From NCBI RefSeq assembly GCF_002157735.2, contig NZ_AP018689.1, forward strand, positions 1,397,619 through 1,461,618: DNA of 64,000 nt. The letters run 5' to 3'. The position numbers and the translations under genes are program-made. The stretch is from Vibrio aphrogenes. GTDB lineage: Bacteria; Pseudomonadota; Gammaproteobacteria; Enterobacterales; Vibrionaceae. A model generated the notes under the pieces. That model was not told the origin of the DNA. It did not search any database and worked only from the letters and a program-made list of their open reading frames with translations. Shown piece after piece: positions 27,465-34,609 of the stretch (positions are counted from its first letter, which is position 1; each line of letters begins with the position of its first letter).

Positions 27465-27950
27465 TTATGACGTCACCCCTTGCAAATATTTAAAGATGGT
27501 TTCAGGGTCTAAAAAGGCTTGCCAAGGCTCGTATTCGATTCCTTTTTCAAAAATATATTCCGTCAGTAAAATACGAACTTCGGTAACCAAACATTCACTG
27601 TCCCACGGTTTACAAAAGAATCGGTCGATATGCGCTTTATTGATCGCATCGATGAGCATTTGATTATTGGGATTTTGAGACAGCATTACAGTTTTGGTAT
27701 GGCAAAATCGCCTATCGTTGGCTAACTCTTGAAGCCAATCGACACCATCCAATCCAGGCATGTGTTGATCCGATACAATGACACAGGCATAGCAACCTTC
27801 TTGATCCAATTTATCTATCCATGACTGAGCATTAAAAGCATCTGAGCACAGTTTAATTTTGACCCAATCCGAAAATTCCGCTAAATCATGCGCTAATTGA
27901 AAAAGCACTTCTGGTTGGTCATCCACACAAATTATATGAAACTTTTCCAT
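27465..27950 (-). CDS. Receiver-domain (response regulator) protein without a known output domain
   Basis: A 161-residue protein made of one CheY-like receiver domain: acidic pair D10/D11, phosphoacceptor D61 in VSDQHMPGLDG, and the conserved lysine in CKPW. About 35 residues follow the domain (EPWQAFLDPETIFKYLQG) and are not a DNA-binding or enzymatic output domain. No sensor kinase is encoded nearby, so it is an orphan. It could act by protein-protein contact. Convergent with sapF and 102 bp from the stop of the DASS carrier gene on the same strand. Confidence 0.82.
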   Translation of the reverse strand: MEKFHIICVDDQPEVLFQLAHDLAEFSDWVKIKLCSDAFNAQSWIDKLDQEGCYACVIVSDQHMPGLDGVDWLQELANDRRFCHTKTVMLSQNPNNQMLIDAINKAHIDRFFCKPWDSECLVTEVRILLTEYIFEKGIEYEPWQAFLDPETIFKYLQGVTS

Positions 27951-28012
27951 TTCTCATTCCCCTATTGACCCCAACCTTGACCCAAAATAAATTCTGTTCA
28001 TTGAGGTCGATT

Positions 28013-28064
28013 GTTTACTGTTTCGCAAATCGTTTACTGTTTCACAGGTTGGTTAATGTTTCAC
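28013..28064. repeat. Three tandem 19-bp repeats covering the 3' end of the DASS carrier gene
   Basis: Units GTTTACTGTTTCGC (28013), GTTTACTGTTTCAC (28032) and GGTTAATGTTTCAC (28051) recur every 19 bp. The last unit includes the gene's stop codon region. It looks like a local duplication of the gene's end. Confidence 0.6.
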
Positions 28065-29495
28065 AATATGCAAAATGGCAACCAGAACAAAACTCAAGGC
28101 AATCCCTAATAAACCAATAAAGATACCTACTTTTGCCATTTGGCTGGTTTGAATATGGCCTGTTGCATGTGCCAACGCATTAGGTGGTGTACTGATGGGC
28201 AAAGCCATCCCTAACGAAGCGGCAAAGGTAACTAATAAGATTAGCGTCGTTTGCCCGCCCATCCCTTCTAAACTGCTCATTGACGCCCCTAGTGCCGCCA
28301 TGATCGGCATTAATAAGTTGGCAGTCGCTGTGTTTGACATAAAGTTTGCCATCAACAAGCTTAATAAAGCGGCCCCAACCAACACCACATACGGTGAGAA
28401 GTTACCAAATGGAATGCTATACACCAATAAGGCCGCTAAGCCACTTTTATCAAGCGCTAACCCTAAAGCAATCCCACCGGAAACCAGCCATAACACATCC
28501 CATGAGATTTGTTTTAAGTCTTCCTTATTAATGATCCCTGTCATTAAAAATACTGTGACCGGAATCATAGCAACGGTATAAGAGTTCATTCCATGTGCGC
28601 CGCCCATCAACCATAAAACAATCGTCGTAATGAACGTGATGTACACTACAAAAGCTTGTGGCGTTTTTAAGAATTGGCCTTTGATATCGAGTGAAATACT
28701 TTTTTGTTTCGCTGGAAAAAGAACAATAATAAACAACCAGGCGAACGCCATTAAAATCACCACAAATGGCACCCCAAACGCCATCCATTCACCAAATGAA
28801 ATATTGCTTGAACCTTGCAAGTATTTTAAAGCAATCGCATTCGGAGGGGTGCCGATTGGGGTTCCGATCCCTCCAATATTCGCCGCTAAAGGAATGCATA
28901 ATGCAAACGCTGTACGGCTTGGATCGCCCGGCTTTAATAGTGCCATCACCGGCGCTAAAATCGATAACATCATCGCGGTAGTAGCGGTGTTAGACATGAA
29001 CATCGAGAACATCGCCGTAATCAACATCAAACCTAAAATCATATATTTAGGTTGCTCACCAAAGGGTTTTAACAAAACTCGCGCTAAGTTGATATCTAAG
29101 CGATATTTTGTTGCGGCAATAGCCAGAAAAAAACCACCTAGAAACAACATAATGATGGGGTTGGCGAAGGTTGCCATGATTTCAGTATGACTCATGACGG
29201 TGCCGTACCACGCTTCACCTTGTTGCCCAGTAAACCACACTAACGACTTATCTGAAATTAACAGAAGCTCAAAACAAATAATGGCGACTGAGGTGGCATA
29301 GATAGGAATAGGCTCTAAGACCCAGCTTAACGCAGCAAATAAAAAGATCGCCGCCACGCGTTGTTGAACAATGGTCATACCATCAAATGGGAACACTGAC
29401 AGTGGCATAAAAAGCACAATCAATGGGATAACAATGGGAAAAATATAACGAAAATAATGGCGCATAGAAGGAGCTCTTAGAATAATTTCTTTCAT
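28053..29495 (-). CDS. DASS/SLC13-family sodium:dicarboxylate-type anion symporter
   Basis: A 480-residue inner-membrane carrier with about 12 hydrophobic segments and the two SNT motifs of the family (MSNTATTAMM near residue 165 and MSNTATANLL near 385), each paired with a sodium-site loop (GGIGTPIGTPPN; ISTPPN). Members import succinate, malate or related anions with sodium. The exact substrate is not readable. The start at 29495 has a poor ribosome site; ATG 29465 is an alternative. Confidence 0.87.
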   Translation of the reverse strand: MKEIILRAPSMRHYFRYIFPIVIPLIVLFMPLSVFPFDGMTIVQQRVAAIFLFAALSWVLEPIPIYATSVAIICFELLLISDKSLVWFTGQQGEAWYGTVMSHTEIMATFANPIIMLFLGGFFLAIAATKYRLDINLARVLLKPFGEQPKYMILGLMLITAMFSMFMSNTATTAMMLSILAPVMALLKPGDPSRTAFALCIPLAANIGGIGTPIGTPPNAIALKYLQGSSNISFGEWMAFGVPFVVILMAFAWLFIIVLFPAKQKSISLDIKGQFLKTPQAFVVYITFITTIVLWLMGGAHGMNSYTVAMIPVTVFLMTGIINKEDLKQISWDVLWLVSGGIALGLALDKSGLAALLVYSIPFGNFSPYVVLVGAALLSLLMANFMSNTATANLLMPIMAALGASMSSLEGMGGQTTLILLVTFAASLGMALPISTPPNALAHATGHIQTSQMAKVGIFIGLLGIALSFVLVAILHIVKH

Positions 29496-29583
29496 TATTT
29501 ATTCAATTTCACCCTCACTATTTAGAGGTAGATCAATAAACTCGTCACCAGCAAAAATCCTGTGCTCGCTTTGTGATTACCTA

Positions 29584-29613
29584 CAAAAAAAGGCAACCTT
29601 ATGATTGCCTTTT
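29584..29613 (-). terminator. Rho-independent terminator of the DUF2750 gene
   Basis: AAAAGGCAA / TTGCCTTTT stem with an 8-nt loop and a T-run on the minus strand, 23 bp past the stop. Confidence 0.78.
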
Positions 29614-29635
29614 AAATGAGAATAGTGCTTTTTTC

Positions 29636-30025
29636 TTAACGTTTTTGCGCTTGCTTCTTAAGCTCAAAATCAAATTCATCAGGAAAAACAATCACTCCCT
29701 CTTGTTCTGCATTTGGGAAAACCACAATCGATAAATCATCATCTTCCAGGCCATGTGTCCAGCGACTGTGCCATTTGTTCAAAGAGATAGGCTCGGGTTG
29801 ACAGTCTTCCCATTCGCCATTTGCCCACGCTTGTGCAAACTCTTGATTCGGCCACACTGGCACACAATCTTCGTCTTCAGTATTCAGCATGACACAACCA
29901 TCTTCATCGACCAAAATCCAGATCTGACGATTGGCAACCACTTCTTTAATGCAGTATTGAAAACGCTTTTCACTGTCATAACCATTAATGGCTTCGATCG
30001 TTGTGGCGTCTAATGTTTGTGACAT
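29636..30025 (-). CDS. DUF2750 domain-containing protein
   Basis: A 129-residue acidic protein matching the DUF2750 family as I recall it (FQYCIKEVVANRQIWIL, VPVWPNQEFAQAWANGEW, VFPDEF). No function is established. It has its own terminator; the upstream ppaC gene ends at a separate one, so this gene is monocistronic. Confidence 0.8.
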   Translation of the reverse strand: MSQTLDATTIEAINGYDSEKRFQYCIKEVVANRQIWILVDEDGCVMLNTEDEDCVPVWPNQEFAQAWANGEWEDCQPEPISLNKWHSRWTHGLEDDDLSIVVFPNAEQEGVIVFPDEFDFELKKQAQKR

Positions 30026-30116
30026 TGTTTTTCTCCTTCAGGTCGTGCTAAATAGCCTAACCGCGCTCTTGTATGAAGCGTTAAAATAATACCAAACGCT
30101 ATCGGTATATTGGCAA

Positions 30117-30144
30117 TAAAAAAGGCGAGTATCAACCCGCCTTT
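30117..30144 (-). terminator. Rho-independent terminator of ppaC
   Basis: AAAGGCG / CGCCTTT stem with a 10-nt loop, followed by a T-run on the minus strand. Confidence 0.7.
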
Positions 30145-30217
30145 CATTTCAATTTCTATTTAGAGTTTAACTTGATTCAATGTGCAGACTATAACGCTGC
30201 AACCTCTAAAAGAATAA

Positions 30218-31123
30218 TTAAACTAATTCAGCTTGCAACCAAGGCCAGCCTTGCTTTTTACGGCTTAACGTATTTTCCATTACTAGAGAGCCATCTTTCA
30301 CGTGCTTCTCAAGTTTTGTCGCCCACTCACCTTTGAACAAAAGTTCCGTCGTACTTGTGGTGATATCGGTTAGCATTAACGCAGCAAAAGCTAAGCCTTC
30401 TTCTTGACAACGACGCTCAAGATCCGCATTAAGATCATCGATCATGCCATCAACTTGTTCCATCGTCGCCAACTCAACTTGACCAACGACCACATCACGA
30501 CCATTGAATGGGTAAGCTTTCAGATCTTTCTCAACCAATTGAGCCGCTGTTAGCCCTTCAATATCGGTTTTCGCGATCAATAAGTTTTTGATAAATTCGT
30601 CTAGGTTGTCAATGCCCGCAATTTCAGCAAGCTCTTTCACTGCTGCTTCATCTTTTGCTGTGCAAGTTGGTGATGCAAAGCCTACGGTGTCAGACAAAAT
30701 TGCAGACATCATTAAAATCGCTAGAGGCTTAGTGATTTCAGCTTGTTCCATTTTGAATAGGTTAAACAAAATCGTACAAGTACAACCTACAGGCCAAATC
30801 CATGCTTCTAGTGGGTTGACTGTCATCACATCACCTAAACGGTGGTGGTCAACAATACCTACAATTTCAGCTTCTGCAATATCATCAGGTGCTTGAGACA
30901 CATCCGTGTAGTCCACTAACCAAATTTTTTGACCCGCAACGCCAGTACACATTTCTGGTTGCTCAACACCAGCTTGCTCAAGAATGTATTGAGTTTCACG
31001 GTTTAGCTCACCTTGGCGAACTGGTTTTGCTTCTAGGCCACGTGCTTTCAAAAGCTCAGTGGCAACCAATGCACTACAAATGCTATCACTATCTGGGTTT
31101 TTGTGACCGACTACTTGGATCAT
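30218..31123 (-). CDS. ppaC: Manganese-dependent inorganic pyrophosphatase (family II)
   Basis: A 301-residue DHH-superfamily enzyme that hydrolyses pyrophosphate. Metal ligands are visible: H7, D11 and D13 in GHKNPDSDS, D71/D74 in DYTD, and D92-H93-H94 in VDHH. The C-terminal DHHA2 domain ends with SRKKQ. Length and motifs match family II pyrophosphatases found in Vibrio. Confidence 0.95.
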   Translation of the reverse strand: MIQVVGHKNPDSDSICSALVATELLKARGLEAKPVRQGELNRETQYILEQAGVEQPEMCTGVAGQKIWLVDYTDVSQAPDDIAEAEIVGIVDHHRLGDVMTVNPLEAWIWPVGCTCTILFNLFKMEQAEITKPLAILMMSAILSDTVGFASPTCTAKDEAAVKELAEIAGIDNLDEFIKNLLIAKTDIEGLTAAQLVEKDLKAYPFNGRDVVVGQVELATMEQVDGMIDDLNADLERRCQEEGLAFAALMLTDITTSTTELLFKGEWATKLEKHVKDGSLVMENTLSRKKQGWPWLQAELV

Positions 31124-31391
31124 GTTTTTTCCTATTACGACTATTATTACTCAGGGAAATTTTGCCCGTTACTTTACCTTATTTTCAAAATTTGTCATCG
31201 CCCAAGTCACAATTTGCCGGATATAAATACAATTAAGCCGCAGAATCTTAGTATCTCACACTGATGTTGTTGCTTTTAACATCAGTTAATTTGAAGGAAA
31301 GTGAACAGACCACCAAAAACCATTTTTACTGCTTGCCAAAGGTAAAGTTTGCAACCTATTGTAGGGTTAACAATAAAAATAAGGATTGAGT

Positions 31392-31631
31392 ATGAAATTT
31401 ACCGTTGAACACATCGCTGAGTTAAATCTGTTGCTTCAATTTGATTCTGCTAGTCTACAAACAGGCATCAAAGTGCACACAGATGCCGCACCAGAGCTAC
31501 AAGCCGCTGCAAAAAGTTTATTCGATAAAAATCTCTGTACCCTACCGGATGGGGGGTATCTCACTAATGAAGGAATTCAACTCGCCGAACGTGCCCACAA
31601 ATTGCTGAACGTCCTGTCGTCTAAAGCTTAA
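31392..31631 (+). CDS. TIGR02647 family protein
   Basis: A 79-residue protein starting at ATG 31392, six nucleotides after AAGGA (a TTG at 31386 is in frame but has no spacing to the site). The pattern ELNLLLQFD, GIKVH, KNLCTLPDGGYLT and the helical end match the small TIGR02647 family, whose function is unknown; a winged-helix-like DNA-binding role has been suggested by its shape. A terminator follows. Confidence 0.8.
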   Translation: MKFTVEHIAELNLLLQFDSASLQTGIKVHTDAAPELQAAAKSLFDKNLCTLPDGGYLTNEGIQLAERAHKLLNVLSSKA

Positions 31632-31676
31632 TACTTGGCGTGTTTTTAGTGCTGCCATGAGGGAGCTCTAATAATG

Positions 31677-31712
31677 ACAGAACCTCTCCGCTTGGGTGAG
31701 GTTCTGTTTTTC
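31677..31712 (+). terminator. Rho-independent terminator of the TIGR02647 gene
   Basis: ACAGAACCTC / GAGGTTCTGT stem followed by five T on the plus strand, 46 bp after the stop. Confidence 0.82.
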
Positions 31713-31782
31713 AATGATAGATTGTCTGTCAACACAAGCTTGCAACGTTGCATTAAATAACGTTGCATTAGATAACGCTGTA

Positions 31783-32403
31783 CTAAATTAAGCCAGCTAA
31801 CCAGGTTTCCCACTGCTCTAGTCGGCCATAGAACTCCGTATGTGGTAATCTCATCAATTGCCCGTTCTGTTCCAGAATGAGCGTTGGATAGCCTTGTATA
31901 TTCAACTGATTCATCCGCTGTTGGCTCTGCTCAATGGCCACAATTTCTGCCCCTTCCATTGCTTGCATCTTTTGTCGCCATAAGGTTGGATCTAACTTTA
32001 ATTGAACCGCTAAGGCTTCCAAAGTTTCAAGCTCATTCACTCTTCGGCCTTCCATGTAATGGGCTTGTTGTATCGCTTTTAACATCACAAATGGAGGTAA
32101 CCCTAATGACTCTCCAGTTAAAACCGCTCGAGTAGGCAGGTAAGAATCCAGAACCAACGCCTCATGACTCCTCACCCTTTCGATATAATCTTGCCCAAAC
32201 TGAGCTCCTGTTATATCACTGATCCGTTGATCACTGCTTATAATATGCTGACGAAATGAAGCTTCAATGGCCTTTGCTGGTAACATACCACCAGGATGAA
32301 GCATTAACTTAAATTGATGGTTACGCACAATCGCTTCGATTAAAGGTGTGGCACCATAACACCAGCCACACATAGGATCATAGAAATAATGAATTGTTAC
32401 CAT
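31783..32403 (-). CDS. DsbA-family thioredoxin-fold protein (cytoplasmic, FrnE-like)
   Basis: A 206-residue thioredoxin-fold protein with a CGWC active site at residues 12-15 and a helical insertion, as in the DSBA oxidoreductase group. There is no signal peptide, so it acts in the cytoplasm. A cis-Pro loop (GYPTL) is present near residue 172. Its ATG overlaps the stop of the MBL-fold gene by 7 bp, so the two are coupled. Substrate unknown. Confidence 0.85.
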   Translation of the reverse strand: MVTIHYFYDPMCGWCYGATPLIEAIVRNHQFKLMLHPGGMLPAKAIEASFRQHIISSDQRISDITGAQFGQDYIERVRSHEALVLDSYLPTRAVLTGESLGLPPFVMLKAIQQAHYMEGRRVNELETLEALAVQLKLDPTLWRQKMQAMEGAEIVAIEQSQQRMNQLNIQGYPTLILEQNGQLMRLPHTEFYGRLEQWETWLAGLI

Positions 32404-33263
32404 TTCATCTCACCCATTTGAACTTTCGCGCCAAGATTTAACCCCACTGGAAACCCTGAATCTGGGTATTGTGCGGTCATTTTTTCAATCAACTGCTCAC
32501 TATTTTTACTGCTCTTTTTGGCCGTGTTGTAATCATTAAGGTACTGGATAGAATAACGGATCGTCTCAACGTTGAGCGCTGTGCCTGACTTCATGTGTCC
32601 TGGGATCACAAGCTCTGGTTGCAACGCTTGCATCTCTTTTAGTTGATCACTCCACGCTTTTTGAGATTGCGCGCTTTGTGTATCAGCCATCCAAAGGTGC
32701 AATTGACCAAAGATAGCAACGTTACCTAAAATAGCTTTACTTGAAGGAATCCATAAATAAGGACGATAAGCTAATAGCCCGGTTGTACCTTTAATTTCTA
32801 TTTTGTGACCTTCCAAAGTAAGACTGGTCGCGTCAATGGCTTTTGGTACATAAGGACTAACCGGGCCATTTTTACCCAATTGAGGCCCCCATACTTTCAA
32901 TTTAGAAGCCAATTTATTTTCTATGACTGCTCGCACCGCAGGCGTGGTCACAATATCGGCGTCTGGGAACAAAGTATGTAACACTTCTGCCCCAAAATAA
33001 TAATCCGGATCGGCTTGGCTAATAAAAATAGTTTTGAGCTCTTTTCCACTATCCAAGACCTTAGCGGCAATGCGCAATGCATCCGCTTTGGTAAATCCGG
33101 TATCGACCAACATCAGATCATGCTCACCCATAATCAACGTTGAATTGACATGGAAGCTACCTTCATCGGCATTATAAACATCAAATGTCAGTGGGGTTTG
33201 TTCTGTCGCAAACGCGCTTCCTGCAACTAAGATAGAGGCGGCTAATAGGCTTATTCTTTTCAT
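32397..33263 (-). CDS. Exported metallo-beta-lactamase-fold protein with altered metal-binding motif
   Basis: A 288-residue protein with a signal peptide (cleavage after SAFA, about residue 19). The MBL fold is clear: LMLVDTGFT, TIFISQADPDYYFG, LGNVAIFG and VIPGHM. The usual zinc motif HxHxDH reads Q83-A-D-P-D-Y88, and the later GD reads GN; only the PGH histidine and one Asp remain. It may bind metal differently or not at all. Coupled to the DsbA-like gene and divergent from a LysR regulator that probably controls both (inference). Confidence 0.82.
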   Translation of the reverse strand: MKRISLLAASILVAGSAFATEQTPLTFDVYNADEGSFHVNSTLIMGEHDLMLVDTGFTKADALRIAAKVLDSGKELKTIFISQADPDYYFGAEVLHTLFPDADIVTTPAVRAVIENKLASKLKVWGPQLGKNGPVSPYVPKAIDATSLTLEGHKIEIKGTTGLLAYRPYLWIPSSKAILGNVAIFGQLHLWMADTQSAQSQKAWSDQLKEMQALQPELVIPGHMKSGTALNVETIRYSIQYLNDYNTAKKSSKNSEQLIEKMTAQYPDSGFPVGLNLGAKVQMGEMKW

Positions 33264-33376
33264 GATTTTCTCCGTAAATAAGGTGGTTTGTTCTGATGGG
33301 ATAAATCATAAAAGATTGACATGATCTGAAAAACATACAAAATCAAACATCTTTGTTTCTTAAATCGAGCAAATAA

Positions 33377-34264
33377 ATGGATAAATTCATTGCCGCCCAA
33401 GTCTTTGTTGATGTGGCTAAGTCTGGCAGTTTTACTGCAACAGCAGAGCGTCTTGATATGTCTCGCCCAATGGTAACTCGTTATATTGATGCGATGGAAA
33501 AGTGGTTAAATGTGCGTTTATTACATCGGACAACTCGCAAGGTCTCTCTTACTACCCTTGGCGAACGATGTTTAAAAGAAACCGAAGTGTGGCTAGAGCA
33601 AGCCGAGAATTTAGTTGCTTTGAGTGACATTAATAATGAGCTTTCTGGCACCGTGAGAGTAGCCACCAGTATGTCATTTGGCTTTTCGCAACTGGTTCCT
33701 GCCGTCCTCGATTTTATGGCGCTCCACCCTAAAGTGAATATTGATATCGATTTACAAGATTCCGTCGCCGATTTAACAGACAAACAAATTGATCTTGCGA
33801 TTCGACTCGCCTCAAACCCGGAGCCGTCTTTGATAGGTAAACCAATCGCGGTTTGTGAATCAGTGTTAGTGGCTTCTCCTGATTATTTAGCCAAGCAAGA
33901 AAATATTGTGGAACCTCAACAATTGGCTAAACATCGTTGCCTTGGGTATAAAAATTTTCAACAGCACGTTTGGCATCTCAGCAAAGACGGCCAACAACAA
34001 TCCATCGCCGTTCATTGCCAACTGACCGCCAATGAAGCCACCACCCTCTTGCATGCCGCACTTCTCGGCGGCGGCGTGGCTATTCAACCTACCTATTTAG
34101 TTAACCAATACATTGAAAATGGAACCTTGCAATCGGTTCTTTCTGAATGGAAACCAGCTAACCTTACGATCTATGCGCTCTATTCATCAAGAAAGTATCA
34201 ATCTTCAACCGTCAGAGCGTTGATTGATTATTTACAAGCGTATTTTAAAGCGAACCCTTGGTAG
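33377..34264 (+). CDS. LysR-family transcriptional regulator
   Basis: A 295-residue LTTR: N-terminal winged helix-turn-helix (FVDVAKSGSFTATAERLDMS, then RLLHRTTRKVSLT) and a C-terminal substrate-binding domain. It is divergent from the MBL-fold/DsbA-like pair across 113 bp, the usual arrangement for a LysR regulator and its target. Inducer unknown. Confidence 0.88.
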   Translation: MDKFIAAQVFVDVAKSGSFTATAERLDMSRPMVTRYIDAMEKWLNVRLLHRTTRKVSLTTLGERCLKETEVWLEQAENLVALSDINNELSGTVRVATSMSFGFSQLVPAVLDFMALHPKVNIDIDLQDSVADLTDKQIDLAIRLASNPEPSLIGKPIAVCESVLVASPDYLAKQENIVEPQQLAKHRCLGYKNFQQHVWHLSKDGQQQSIAVHCQLTANEATTLLHAALLGGGVAIQPTYLVNQYIENGTLQSVLSEWKPANLTIYALYSSRKYQSSTVRALIDYLQAYFKANPW

Positions 34265-34550
34265 AGCCTCTGAATTAAGCGTTTCTGTTTTGAGTGTTAA
34301 AGCAAAGCTTGATCCATCATGATTTTTAAACACGTTACGAGCCATTTTGTATAACCTTTAATTGAAGAACATGTGGTAGGAGATTCTGAACTGCGCTCGT
34401 TCCTCACTTTTCAGAATGACGGAAATGTGTCACTTCTTTACCCCATCCTTTTAAACCGTCATTCCGTACATGAGCCTAAGCGAAGAAGATACGGAATCTC
34501 CCACAGCGTGTTGAGCGCCACTTACCTAAATAATATCAATCTTGAATTCA
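34265..34550. other. Intergenic region carrying a paired REP-like element
   Basis: Between the LysR gene and the mukB terminator there is no ORF of substance. The main content is the repeat pair at 34372-34505, listed separately. The first 100 bp show no recognised site. Confidence 0.5.
34372..34505. repeat. Two REP-like hairpin units in inverted orientation
   Basis: Unit 1 (about 34379-34421) has arms ATTCTGAA (34383-34390) and TTCAGAAT (34410-34417), then GACGG. Unit 2 (about 34456-34504) has CCGTC, then arms ATTCCGTA (34461-34468) and TACGGAAT (34490-34497). The outer ends (TGTGG..GGAGATTC and GAATCTCCCACA) mirror each other, so the units face each other across about 35 bp. This resembles the GTCATTCC...GGAATCTCC class of dispersed palindromes found in many Gram-negative genomes. 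Confidence 0.65.
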
Positions 34551-34586
34551 AAAAAACGCCCCACTTCATAACAAAGTGGGGCGTTT
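34551..34586 (-). terminator. Rho-independent terminator of the mukFEB operon
   Basis: A 13-bp stem AAACGCCCCACTT / AAGTGGGGCGTTT with a 7-nt loop and a T-run on the minus strand, 24 bp past the mukB stop. Confidence 0.85.
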
Positions 34587-34609
34587 CTTATCTGGCTTAT
34601 TGAGTAAAT

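Noticed and set aside
28630..29190. Long open frame (186 codons) on the plus strand opposite the DASS carrier gene
   Set aside because: It is antisense to a clear transporter gene, has no recognisable domain and no ribosome site; a shadow of hydrophobic codon use.
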